This document shows, one piece after another, positions 1-10,084 of a DNA stretch of 64,000 bases. The notes below the pieces were generated by a model that ran no database searches, was not told the origin of the DNA, and saw only the letters and a program-made list of their open reading frames with translations. Made by a program: the position numbers and the translations under genes. The stretch comes from Zygaena filipendulae (taxonomy: Eukaryota > Arthropoda > Insecta > Lepidoptera > Zygaenidae): the NCBI GenBank assembly GCA_907165275.2, contig OU015666.1, forward strand, positions 9,392,001-9,456,000, written 5' to 3'. Each line of letters begins with the position of its first letter. The stretch's first letter is position 1.

Positions 1-45
1 TCGCCGGCTGACTGTCACACTGTCTACACGTCTGTCGTCTACGCC

Positions 46-57
46 ATGTTTGTGTGA
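46..57 (+). other. short upstream ORF in esterase leader
   Basis: ATG TTT GTG TGA lies 74 bases before the esterase start. It is a three-codon uORF that could reduce initiation at the main start if the transcript begins upstream of it. The transcription start is not visible, so its presence in the mRNA is inferred. Confidence 0.3.
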
Positions 58-100
58 GGGCGGGAATAATACAAATCAAAAAGTGTTATTTTCTTATTGG

Positions 101-223
101 ATGTGTATTACGCGTCATCATGTGGGTGATTGTGTGCATGTGTGCGTTAGTGTCGGCGGCGCTTGCGCAGAACACATTGACCGTGAACACAACACAAGGT
201 GCCGTCATCGGTGGGAAAGCTGA
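101..223 (+). other. overlapping out-of-frame upstream ORF
   Basis: An ATG at 101 opens a 40-codon frame that overlaps the esterase start at 120 in another frame and ends at TGA 221-223. If it is included in the transcript it would compete with the true start. No conserved product is recognisable. Confidence 0.25.
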
Positions 224-293
224 GGATGGCAATTATTATGGATTCTATGGATTGTTCTATGGCGGAACGACAGCGGGTAGCAACCGGTTCAAG
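120..293 (+). CDS. esterase exon 1 (signal peptide)
   Basis: This exon has 58 codons from the first in-frame ATG to the donor AAG|GTACAC. Residues 2-16 form a hydrophobic segment ending in ALAQ, a typical signal-peptide cleavage site, so the protein enters the secretory route. The mature part begins with the usual start of the family: TVNTTQGAVIGG, then YGFYGLFYGG and RFK (family RFQ/RFK). The window begins only 119 bases upstream, so promoter and leader are incomplete. Confidence 0.85.
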
Positions 294-3168
294 GTACACA
301 CCACAACGTGACAGCATTGAAGTCTGAAGCGCTTAAAGTTTCACATTATTTTGTTTACAACCTATGTCTTCGGACGAATCATGTCTAATTATAGCATGTT
401 GTGTCTAAATTTAATTTCATTATGTGGATAATAACAAACGAAATAACTGAATCCATTTATGTTTTTCGTATCCTATTTTCCTCGATACTGGAATCAGAAT
501 AATAACATTACGTTACTGTTATAACGTTTTATAACGTTCCCACAAGATTGCGCAATAATAGGAGGTGTAAATGTTTGTAAATTCATTTATCACACACACT
601 TTATGTGGCAAGTTTAAATACTGATGGTACGGGAATTTTGGTCTCTCCATTAAATTTTAATTTTGATAGTAGCTGTATAATAATATGTAGTGTAATAACC
701 TGACGTTGGTCAAGTACGATTTTACTTACAATAAAACATTTCTATTTGTTAGTCTACTGTAAGTATCTCATAACTCTCTGAAGCTTAAGTATTAAAGTTA
801 GTAGTTCCTTCGCCTTCGAAAATAATCTAATCAATTCAGTCCATACAATTGATAACAATATTATTAATAACAACATTAAACATGCTTCAAGTTTCATCAT
901 ATCTCTATAGGTATTAAATGAAAAATAAGTTTACCGCATGCAGTACACTGAAATTAAATGAAAAAAGAAAATCCTGGAGGAGTTGCAAAATAACTGAATC
1001 TTATCATTATGATCATTTTTCCAATTTCTGTTTGTTTGTTCATCTTTTTGAATGCGCAAAACTATCGGACAGATTTGAAAGAAACCGAGCTTGTAAGAAG
1101 CTTATATTCCGAGTCAACATTCACGACACATATTTCTTGAATTTGAAATCGAATTAGATTTGGTTTATGCGCAAAGAATGAAATAATTATTTCAATACTC
1201 GTATTAACCAGAAATTTTCAAACTAAGAATATCTCAGAACCAAAGACATTCTATGTAAACATCATTGCTCAGAGGGGCTATTACGTAACTTTTATGTCTA
1301 TAATCTTTCAGTTGCAATCAAAAATATGGAGGCTTTACGATTACAATATGCAAGTTTTGACACCTACACAAACCAAACAACCAAACCAAAACAAACGTAC
1401 TTCAAAAGTTGAAGCTGTCTAAACATGATTAATTAATCACAACATCGTTGTTTTTCTCATTGAAACTGAAATATCATAGCAACAAAAGTTACATAATTGC
1501 CCTACTGATCATAAAACCGAAAAATCGCAAACATCAACTTGCAAAACATAAGACTGAGGAATTATTATTTACGTGTCTCATAATATGTTCCAGGCACCCA
1601 CGTCACCACCAGCTTATCCTGGAGCGTACCATGCAATGCACAATACAAACGTCATGTGTGCCCAGCCCAGCTCCACAGGTATCATCGGTGACGAGAATTG
1701 CCTCACACTGAACATTTTCACGAGCAATGTCACCAATCCGAAACCAGTGCTGGTTTGGCTCCAATCTGAACAGTACACGACGAGTGATCCACAATTATAC
1801 TCCTACCAAAAATTGGTATCGGAAGGAATAGTCGTCGTTACGCTGAACCACCGATTATCTATCTTCGGATTTCTCTGCTTAGGAGTATCACAGGCACCAG
1901 GGAATGCGGGACTGAAAGATGTGATACAAGGTTTGAAATGGATCCAAGAGAACATTGCCGGATTCGGAGGGGATCCTAACAATGTTGTCCTGTTTGGACA
2001 CGGATCGGGTGCGGCCATGGTTGATTTGGTAACAATGTCACCTTTGTCAGAGAATTTAGTGCATAAAGCAATCGCCCAGAGTGGATCCGCATTAGCACCG
2101 TGGGCTGTAGCATACGACCCCATAGGTTCTGCACATAATTTAGGCATAAGACTCGGCTATGACATGAAAAGTAATACTGAACTAGCTGAACTGCTAGCAG
2201 ACACCGATATCAATCTGTTGGCTAGTGTTTTAGATGAATCCACGTTTCCTAACAATACCGCTATGTTTGCACCATGTATCGAAAATAGAAATTTAAACAG
2301 TAGTGACACTTTTCTTTCTGATGCTCCATTAAACTTACTTCGGTCTGGAAATTTCAGACAAATTCCCTATATAGCGGGTTACACAAACAGAGAAGGAACA
2401 TTACGAGCTGCTGAGGCTGTTTTTTTTCATTGGCTCGAGAGAATGCAAGCAAATTTTACAGAATTCTTGCCAATAGACCTGGATAATACACGGAATATTA
2501 CCATAAGCAACTCAATCAGAGAATATTATTTCAGTCAAAGTGCGATAAATATGGAAACCATAGAAGACTATTTGGACTATCAAGGAGATATATTGATACT
2601 TATTTCTGTGATAAGAGGTGCTTGGGAGAGAGCACTGACTTCAACAGCGGATGTGAGGCTGTACGAATTCGCGTATAGGGGAACTAGAAATTCGTTTTGG
2701 AGCTATCCAAGTATTCCTTTGAATGGTGTGAAGCATGGCGGAGTGTTGAACTATTTGCTGAATTTCGATTTGTTGCCCGAATCCGAAGCAGTAATGACAT
2801 CGCTTATCAGACGCTACGCATCATTTCTCAATACTGGGTGAGTATGAACCTATAAAGAATATTCGAAATACGAGCAGGCTTACAACCGATTTTCACGTAA
2901 TCTCAAAAACAATAGCCTCGCAAAATGGGATCACTTTTGTTTTCAAAGATTTGCGCACTTCCCTGCGTCGTCTTTGTCTTTGTTGAAATTAATAAGTTCT
3001 CAGAAAACATTGTTTTAATTTAATTTCAGAGTGCCTACAGAGAACTCAGTGGTAGACTGGTTGCCAATTAACAGTAGTGCCTACAATTACTTTTTCATTA
3101 CTCATGCTCGGAAAGTAGGTCTGAAGTTGCCTGAGAAGCGGGTTGAAAGTAGCTCTTTTCAGCCCTAG
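120..3168 (+). CDS. non-catalytic carboxylesterase-family protein, C-terminus replaced by transposon sequence
   Basis: Spliced CDS as it reads now: exons 120-293, 1594-2837 and 3030-3168, 518 codons, GT-AG introns in phases 0 and 2. Family signs: an N-terminal signal peptide; the Cys80/Cys94 pair with the DENCLTLNIFT block (family EDCLYLN); FGGDPNNVVLFG around the nucleophile elbow; Glu325 in TNREG; His439 in GVKHGG. The nucleophile serine is Gly195 (GHGSG), and the oxyanion motif HGGG reads QSEQ, so hydrolysis is not expected. Insect neuroligins also have a GHGTG-type elbow, so an adhesion, binding or receptor role is possible but inferred. The last 25 codons come from an inserted element. 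Without it the protein would be 557 residues, normal for the family. Which non-catalytic clade it belongs to was not resolved. Confidence 0.85.
294..1593 (+). other. esterase intron 1
   Basis: A 1.3-kb AT-rich intron between the donor at 294 and the acceptor TTCCAG at 1588-1593. No repeat family from elsewhere in the window is evident. Frames at 918-1157 and 1448-1711 look like chance. Confidence 0.75.
1594..2837 (+). CDS. esterase exon 2 (alpha/beta-hydrolase core)
   Basis: A large core exon of 1244 bases, phase 0 at entry and phase 2 at exit (ACT GG|GTGAGT). It holds almost the whole alpha/beta-hydrolase fold: APTSPPAYPG, the disulfide loop, the degenerate oxyanion region QSEQ (1762-1773), NHRLSIFGF (family NYRLGPLGF), GNAGLKDVIQGLKWIQENIAGFGGDP split across its blocks, Gly at 2002-2004 in place of the catalytic Ser, and the acid and histidine sites. 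Apart from the missing nucleophile and oxyanion residues it has no stop or frameshift. The fold therefore looks maintained rather than freely decaying. Confidence 0.9.
2838..3029 (+). other. esterase intron 2
   Basis: A 192-base AT-rich intron, donor GTGAGT, acceptor TAATTTCAG. Confidence 0.8.
3030..3168 (+). CDS. esterase exon 3, native start then transposon-encoded end
   Basis: Positions 3030-3090 encode native sequence (VPTENSVVDWLPINSSAYNY), matching the usual NPT...WPxY block near the C-terminus. From 3091 the reading frame enters the inserted element, adds 25 foreign codons (beginning FFITHARKVG) and stops at TAG 3166-3168. Whether this truncated protein is made or is removed by mRNA decay cannot be told from the sequence. 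Confidence 0.8.
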
Positions 3169-3733
3169 GGAGAATCGCTTTCAACTGACAACTGTCAAAT
3201 TATAAAAAAAAACTAGGTCTATTTTCACATTTCTATTGAACCATGTTCCAACTTTCTATACAGCCAGCGCCATGTAAAATTGAAATAACGTAAAGTTTAA
3301 GTAGGTATTAATTAAAATAAAATTCACTCATTTTTTCTTAAGCTAATTAATTAATTAAAATATAAATAATATTATTTTATTTTCTTTAATTAATACTTAA
3401 TAATTAAAGAAAATATTTTTTTAGATGACTTTATTATAATTTACGTCGCCACAATGTAAATAAAAAATACTGGCTGAATAGCTAGCCGGCCAAAGAAAAA
3501 GAAATAGGTGGGAAAGCGTCAAGCGACTATCCAATCTTCACTCATTTTTTCTTTAGCTAATTCCTATTTTTATTTTGACTTTCCTTGCATTCGTAATGAA
3601 AAGCACAGTGTTACCCTCGGGAGAAAGTAACTTATTTAGTGCCTCGAACTATTGGCGCCCTCGCTACGCTCGGGCGCCAAACCCCGTCTCGGCACTAAAT
3701 GAGTTACTTTCACCCCTTGGATAACAATGTACT
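3091..3733 (+). mobile_element. 643-bp element (family S) inserted in esterase exon 3
   Basis: The insertion is bounded by ATTAC at 3086-3090 and 3734-3738. Near-identical or shortened copies lie at 7957-8589 (reverse), 4440-4753 and about 59093-59400. It starts TTTTTCATTACTCATGCTC and ends GGATAACAATGTACT. It has subterminal hairpins and no coding capacity, so it is a non-autonomous element. The internal GCATTCGTAATGAAAAGC resembles the inverted left end. Superfamily not assigned. Confidence 0.85.
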
Positions 3734-3933
3734 ATTACTACACCGGCGACAGGACAACCCCCCGCACCACATTCACCGAGGCGAGGGTGAACCCCCACCA
3801 ACAAAGAATGACGTTCTGGAATGGACTTTATTCTCAGTATTATAAAAATCCCACTCCAGTCTCTTCAGCTGGGAAGATTTTTAGTTTTATCTTGACTATA
3901 TTCATGAGTCAACTATTTGTACAATTACTTTAA
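3734..3933 (+). pseudogene. stranded 3' part of esterase exon 3 (native C-terminus)
   Basis: Starting at 3739, in the frame restored by removing the insertion plus one ATTAC, there are 64 codons ending at TAA 3931-3933. They carry the family block RMTFWNGLYSQYY (family RMxFWxxLY) and then a C-terminal hydrophobic run preceded by SSAG. That layout is typical of GPI-anchor signals, as in acetylcholinesterase (inference). The piece is out of reach of translation now. Confidence 0.8.
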
Positions 3934-3992
3934 GTAAAAGTTCTTCATCGCTGTTTTAACCCAGTATTGATTGTGAAGTATTCTTGTAATCT

Positions 3993-4192
3993 TAACTAAT
4001 ATTATAAAGGGGAAAGATTTGAGTGTTTGTTTGTTTGTTACGATTTAACTCATAAACTACCGGACCCATTTCAAAAATTAAGTTCCATATTAGAATGCTA
4101 CATTATCCCTGAGTAACATAGGCTATATTGTAATCCGGAATTTCAGCTGGAACTCCGAAATTACCGCGAGTGAAACCACGGAGAACAGTTAG
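3993..4192 (+). mobile_element. Helitron-like repeat, full length
   Basis: Begins ACTAATATTATAAAG, passes through a TTTGTTTGTTAC segment, and ends with a hairpin-type GC block and CAGTTAGT. It lies just 3' of the esterase stop and may overlap its 3' UTR. AATAAA occurs just downstream near 4240. Confidence 0.6.
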
Positions 4193-4439
4193 TATTGTAT
4201 ACATTGTAAGGTCTTAATGTTAACAAACTCATGTAACTAAATAAATTTTAAAAACCTCAATATTTCACCTTTTGTATTTGTATAGCAGTGTTCTTTAAAG
4301 TAAATTATTGTTACACAATTAGTTTTATTATTTTAAACTACTTGGTCAAGGAGCTACAACTAATGCCGTGTTCAGCCTTGGAGTTGGAGACAATCATGTT
4401 GCATGGAGGTGAGCAAAAACAGGGTTACAAAAACAATTT

Positions 4440-4753
4440 TTCATTACTCATACTCGGAAAGTAGGTCTGAAGTTGCCTGAGAAGCGGGTTGAAAGTAACC
4501 CTTTTCAGCCCTAGGGAGAATCGCTTTCAACTGACAGCTGGATACTGCAGAAACTCAAGTTTTTTTTTTTTATGTCATAGGGGGCATACTTACTGGCCAG
4601 TAGCACACCTAATGGTTGATTTATGTAAAATAAAATTCACTCATTTTTTTCTTTAGCTAATTCCTATTTTTATTTTGACTTTCCTTGCATTCGTAATGAA
4701 AAGCACAGTGTTACCCTCGGGAGTTACTTTCACCCCTAGGATAACAATGTACT
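4440..4753 (+). mobile_element. family S element, internally deleted
   Basis: About 314 bp. Shares both ends with the 3091-3733 copy but lacks the central part and the large 3' hairpin. ATTT flanks both sides (4436-4439 and 4754-4757). It contains a T-run and TGTCATAGGGGGCATACTT, also seen in the 59.1-kb copy. Confidence 0.7.
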
Positions 4754-4940
4754 ATTTCACGCGTATTATAAATGTATTATACTCTCGACACATCCCAAAC
4801 ACCTACCTAGATGGACAAAGCTAAGTGTCTATTGAAATACATATTTAGAAGTCACAAAAAAGTCTATACTTATCAGTAAGAATTGAAGTAGATAATTATT
4901 ATTTACTTATCGTAGTTCTAAAGTAAAAATCAGATATTGT

Positions 4941-5190
4941 AGTAGGTCACCATGCCTAACCGCTATTCGAAAGGTTCCGGGTTCGATTTCCGGTGGGGGT
5001 GGACTTTGTGTGAAGAACACAGGGTTCCACTTTCCAATCTAGACGTGTTTATATATATATCAATAGTATAATATTATATATGCAATAATATTTAGTACAC
5101 CACGTTTGCTTGGTTTCCACGTCACAAGCTCATAGCTTAGGGTGGGTTCAAGTAGATGTGTTTTGTGAAATGGATTATTATTATTGATAA
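4941..5190 (+). repeat. tRNA-derived SINE, degenerate copy
   Basis: Carries the Pol III box B-like GGGTTCGATTTCC (4979-4991) and the same body as the better copy at 37.0 kb (GGGGGTGGACTTTGTGTGA, CAAGCTCATAGCTTAG) with an ATT-rich tail. Its box A region is decayed. Confidence 0.65.
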
Positions 5191-5321
5191 GCTAAAATGA
5201 CGTTTGCGAAATAATGCTTATAACAGGATAATATCGAGTAAATTATTTCCTAATAGATAAGTTAGGTTGTCTTATTGAAAAAGTCATACTTACTTACCTA
5301 ATTCGTGAAATAAAAAGAATG

Positions 5322-5560
5322 GGCTATTTGACAAAAAAATTTTTAGTCGGGTTTATAGATTAATAAAAAATATTTGACACGTATTTTTTTTACGCAATCA
5401 AATAATAACGGCGATATATGAAGTTGAAATTTCATGTGACATCACTATGCTATATCTACGTATGTTTTCCAAAATACGTGTCCATTATTTTTTTTATTTT
5501 CTAACTGACGGACTAATTAAAATTTTGACTTCATAACCCGGAAAATCCCTAATAGTTGTT
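5322..5560. mobile_element. CRE-bearing foldback MITE (family P), diverged copy
   Basis: Contains GACACGTATTTTTTTTACG on the left and TACGTGTCCATTATTTTTTT with TAACTGACGGACTAATTA on the right, i.e. the mirrored arms of the family. The central TGACGTCA sites are decayed (TGACATCA remains). Confidence 0.6.
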
Positions 5561-6024
5561 ACTTACAAAAAATGACATTATTACAAAACTCCACGACCCA
5601 GATGAAGTACTTACTTACTAAAACTTGAAATATTGTCGTTACAAACCTGGAAGTTCCGACTTCAGCCAGGCCTGAATAAATATTTTTTGTCATAAAACGG
5701 AAGGGCTTCTTTCAAGCATTTAAAGGGCGAATGTCCGAAAGAGCAACGAGGGAATATTATTATTCTTAATATTGAGATTAGGGTTGAAGATATTTTAACG
5801 AATATTTTCTAAATTGCCATTTAAAACCGAAAAATACTCGTAAATCATTCTGAGATACGAAGACGTTGAAATCTGAACGTTCTCAAATTAGTTATCCTAT
5901 TTATATTACACGAAGGATCCTCCAGCGTCCTGCATGCCTCTTTACTTAAAAATAATATTCTACATTTCAGATGCAGTTTTTTTTTTATATCTTGTACCTT
6001 TAGATATGTAGGTACATTATATTC
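5561..6024. other. no gene seen
   Basis: AT-rich sequence with no long frame and no recognised repeat, apart from a short ACTCCGAAATTAC-like trace. Confidence 0.5.
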
Positions 6025-6385
6025 AATAATTTAGAACATTTAAGTAATAATTATTAATCTAAACTTAACATAACCTAAAATTAATCTAAAATATATTATT
6101 AAAAGGAGTCCCTTTAGGCAAGGTTCCGAAGATACTGGCAGCGTTCCCCCTTTGAATAGCTAGGCTAATTCTTTGTGCGAGGTAGCTGCCAGCTCTTCGG
6201 TCTCCTGTGATGTCGACTAACCTTTTTGCTATTTCCTTAAAAAGCCTTATAGCGCTAGGACCCCACGGACCAAGGGTCTCGACACCGAATGGCACAAAAA
6301 TTTTAATGTTTAGATTAATAATTATTACTTAAATCTTACATAATTTTATAAAGTTATCGAAATAAATAATAATTTAGAACATTTA
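6025..6385 (-). mobile_element. insertion flanked by 18-bp direct repeats with a reverse-transcriptase C-terminal remnant
   Basis: AATAATTTAGAACATTTA occurs at 6025-6042 and 6368-6385. Just inside lies a perfect 26-bp inverted repeat (6039-6064 and 6308-6333). Between them, on the minus strand (6086-6295), an open frame reads FGVETLGPWGPSA..., RLVDITGDRRAG, LAQRISLAIQRGNAAS. This matches the tail of reverse-transcriptase proteins of non-LTR elements in animals (recognition by eye). Only the last ~65 residues remain, so it is a dead fragment. Confidence 0.6.
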
Positions 6386-6850
6386 CCTTCTTTTACAATT
6401 CGTACCAAGAGATGACTCTTATATCAAGCAAAACATTTTATACTGTAGGTAGGTACATACAAAATTTATGACATTAATTTTCTTTGTCCAATACTGTTTG
6501 GTAATGTTCTAGAAAATTCGTGTAGTAAATTTCCTACCAAGCCTAATTAGGCTTGCTCGGAGGTGAAACGACTACGAACAGTGGCTAGATTATATAGTGC
6601 AGCATCGTAACTTACAGAACGGCCTTCTTTATTATTTCGTGGTTAGTAAAATGTAATAAGTTATGTTCATAAATAAGTAAGTACCGATATATTTTTATTA
6701 TTATTATAATTTTTGTTAAGTACCTTATTCTAATACTACATGGCAAATAAAGACCAAACAATTATATCATACACCCATACCGATACTAGTTTCTTCTTGC
6801 GAATAAATTGTTTTCGAATTTCATAATTTCCTTACTTAAATAGGTACATT
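6386..6850. other. no gene seen
   Basis: AT-rich, no conserved frame. Scattered GTAGGTAC motifs only. Confidence 0.45.
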
Positions 6851-7147
6851 ATCTAAATGCGAAAGTGAGTTTGTTTGTTTATTACGCTTTCACGGCTAAA
6901 CGGCTCAACCGATCACCCGACATTTTGCATACACGTTGTCAGGGGTACAGAGAAAGACATAGGCTACTCTTTATCCCGGAATTCCTACGGGAACTCCGGA
7001 AAATTAACGCGGAAGAAACTACATTAAATTTTGCGTACTTTGTCTAGGGTAGGTACAGAAAAAATATAGGGTAGTAAGTACGTCTATCTCGGAATACCCG
7101 CGGGATCTCCGACCTTATCGCGGGTGAAACCGCGGGGAACAGCTAGT
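6851..7147 (+). mobile_element. Helitron-like repeat, composite of two partial copies
   Basis: A 5' half (AAATGCGAAAGTGAGTTTG to about 7020) is followed by a second 3' half ending ACCGCGGGGAACAGCTAGT. The frame at 6865-7047 is only repeat sequence. Confidence 0.65.
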
Positions 7148-7477
7148 ATAGTATATTTGTCGAAAGCATTACGTGAAATGCAGCTAAATATTCATTACGT
7201 CTTGCTAATTTTACGAGTACACAGCATAATACTCTATAGTCTATATAGATAGGTAGGTGGTGCCTTTGAACGGCATATGAAGCGAGGTTACGTTGGTAAA
7301 ATAAAAGCTAATAGCACGCGAGACTCTGGGAGGGACATTACCGGTGTGTCTAGACAAATACCTGACATTTTACCGCAACACAAACAATGGGGAGGTGGAA
7401 ATACCGGGTAACAAAACGCTATTGCCTTTACATTTCTTATATATCATAGCTATTCTTAATCATAAAATCGATAATAA

Positions 7478-7745
7478 CTAAATTTTAGGTTTTAATGTAG
7501 AGATGACATCATGTAGAGTAGATATTAAAATATTGGACGCGTATTTTTTTCTTTTTTACGTAGGTACCTTGGTAATAAAAAAATACCGACGGTAATTTGA
7601 GTCGAAATGTCGCGTGACGTCACGCCTTAATATACAGTTTAAACGTAGTTATGATATCACGAGTACAACACCGGGTAGTGGATTGATAGCCCATCTATAA
7701 CCACGAGCCTCCACTCCTAAACTTTAATGCGCTCTCAGTATTTTT
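7478..7745. mobile_element. family P MITE, decayed copy
   Basis: Retains TTGGACGCGTATTTTTTTCT, a GTGACGTCAC site near 7611 and the CACTCCTAAACTTTAATGCG segment. The right end is broken and poorly defined. Confidence 0.5.
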
Positions 7746-7956
7746 TAATTAATTTGAAAAACCAAAATATAACTTTGTGTCTATTATTTTTTATAATAAT
7801 ATCAAACTGGCGAAGCAAAATAGATTTTTGATTTTCATACTCCTACAACATTCATCACTTAAAAGAAATCTGTCGCTTTTTTTTTTTTCTTCTATTGCGG
7901 TTTTTGGTATGGCGCAGCACGGTAATTAGCGGCTTGATTCTGGAATAGTACATTGT

Positions 7957-8589
7957 TATCCAAGGGGTGAAAGTAACTCATTTAGTGCCGAGACGGGGTT
8001 TGGCGCCCGAGCGTAGCGAGGGCGCCAATAGTTCGAGGCACTAAATAAGTTACTTTCTCCCGAGGGTAACACTGTGCTTTTCATTACGAATGCAAGGAAA
8101 GTCAAAATAAAAATAGGAATTAGCTAAAGAAAAAATGAGTGAAGATTGGATAGTCGCTTGACGCTTTCCCACCTATTTCTTTTTCTTTGGCCGGCTAGCT
8201 ATTCAGCCAGTATTTTTTATTTACATTATGGCGACCTAAATTATAATAAAGTCATCTAAAAAAATATTTTCTTTAATTATTAAGTATTAATTAAAGAAAA
8301 TAAAATAATATTATTTATATTTTAATTATTTAATTAGCTTAAGAAAAAATGAGTGAATTTTATTTTAATTAATACCTACTTAAACTTTACGTTATTTCAA
8401 TTTTACATGGCGCTGGCTGTATAGAAAGTTGGAACATGGTTCAATAGAAATGTGAAAATAGACCTAGTTTTTTTTTAATAATTTGACAGTTGTCAGTTGA
8501 AAGCGATTCTCCCTAGGGCTGAAAAGAGCTACTTTCAACCCGCTTCTCAGGCAACTTCAGACCTACTTTCCGAGCATGAGTAATGAAAA
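7957..8589 (-). mobile_element. family S element, reverse copy
   Basis: 633 bp, nearly identical in reverse complement to 3091-3733. GAAT flanks both sides (7953-7956, 8590-8593), supporting a 4-5-bp target duplication beginning ATT in the element's sense. Its high similarity to the exon copy suggests both inserted fairly recently. Confidence 0.8.
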
Positions 8590-8593
8590 GAAT

Positions 8594-9000
8594 TTTTCAC
8601 TTCAGTAGCTCAAACATGTAGGTTTTGCTGCCTGAAATCAGTGAGCAAAATGCGATTTTGCTCACTGAGTGAGACAAAGTAACTTTTTAATTTTTGTTTT
8701 CGGAAAACCGCGAATATCTTATTCAGCCTTGGGTTAATCATACAATTCGAAACATTTACACTCTATATTCTTTCCCGCCATTAGAAAGAGAGAGAGACAA
8801 AGACTAGCCCTTTCGAAGTTCCGATTTTGAATTCGACCTCAAAGACAAACATGTTCGGAAATTTGTACTAACTACAGAAATTTAGCAAAAAGATAATTAT
8901 GTCTTTTAATGTAATTTATTGAATTTTTTACTTATTAAACTGAAATTTAACCTGTAAATAACTATTATCTCCTAAAGTGTTCTCGCTGCTGAAGTGAAAA
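8594..9000. mobile_element. MITE with 16-bp TIRs TTTTCACTTCAGYAGC
   Basis: TTTTCACTTCAGTAGC at 8594-8609 is mirrored by GCTGCTGAAGTGAAAA at 8985-9000. Next to the left end is a perfect 14-bp hairpin with a 3-base loop (8638-8668). The element abuts the family S copy. Confidence 0.55.
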
Positions 9001-9195
9001 GTTATGTGTGTTACACGAGAGCAAAGTTTTTTGCATCTCGTGCCTTTGACTCCCTCGCCACACTCAGGATTCAACTTTAGAATCACTCGCTACGCTCATG
9101 ATTCAATAATTGAATCCTTCGCTTGCTCAGGATTCAAAATCAGCACTCGCAGCAAAAAATGACTTTGCTCTCTTGTTGCACAAATAACTAATGTC
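9001..9195. repeat. palindromic repeat with GAGAGCAAAG arms
   Basis: ACACGAGAGCAAAGTTTTTT near 9013 is mirrored by GACTTTGCTCTCTTGTTGC near 9162. In between, CTCGCTACGCTCA and TTCGCTTGCTCAGGATTC repeat. It may be the outer part of the preceding element. Confidence 0.45.
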
Positions 9196-9535
9196 AAGAG
9201 GCAATTGGACTTAATTATGGCAATTTTGAACGGATGTTTTCAACCGCAACATTAATGCTGCAGTACCTAGTTAGAGAACCTGAACAGGTGTCACGGGTTC
9301 GATGACCGCGTCTTGGACCATGGTGAACATATTTTGTTTATATTTTCGGGAATCTGGGTTTTTTATGCATCTTGAGACCAGCTCGCGCCCTGTGATAATG
9401 TCCAAGCATTACTCGTGCCTCCATTCATGACACTTCAACCCTATTTTGAATAGATTTTAGAACGTTAGGTTGTAAACTTCTCTCAATTGCTTTCAAATTA
9501 ATATTTGGATATATATATCCTCAATTTAGAGATAA

Positions 9536-9720
9536 TCTATACGAATATTATAAAGAGCTAAAGTTTGTGGGGTAATCTCTGGATCTAGTGAACCGATTTT
9601 GAAAATTCTTTCACTTATAGGAAGCTACGGTAGTCCTGAGTGACATAGAGTACTTTTTATCACGAAATTCCCACGGGAACTCCGAAATTACCGCGGGTGA
9701 AACCGCGGAGGACAGCTAGT
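9536..9720 (+). mobile_element. Helitron-like repeat, full length
   Basis: ACGAATATTATAAAGAGC at the left; GGGTGAAACCGCGGAGGAC then AGCTAGT at the right. It belongs to the AAAGAGC subfamily also seen at 54.1 kb and 59.4 kb. Confidence 0.65.
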
Positions 9721-10084
9721 ATTCATATAGGTTGTTGTTATATTTTAAAAGAAAAAAAGAAAATACATTTATTTGAGAACTACACACAAGAAAAGTCCGT
9801 GTAAAGATAAATATAAAAGAAATTGAATTTTCAAAAGTAATATTGAGCTGATCTGGCTGATCCTATGGGATTTATAGGTATAATTTATATTTTACTTAGC
9901 TTCTTAGCTAATGCGTTTTGCGGAGATTCGTAGAATACAAACTGTTTGCTTTGGCAGTGATTATAGAGCTGTTAAATGTTTATGTTTCAAATTCGTGTTC
10001 ACAGGTTTTTTGTTTCAATATGTTTCATCGACATATATATGAAGCTCAAGTCTTTTATATTAATATCTTGGCTATCTATTACAG

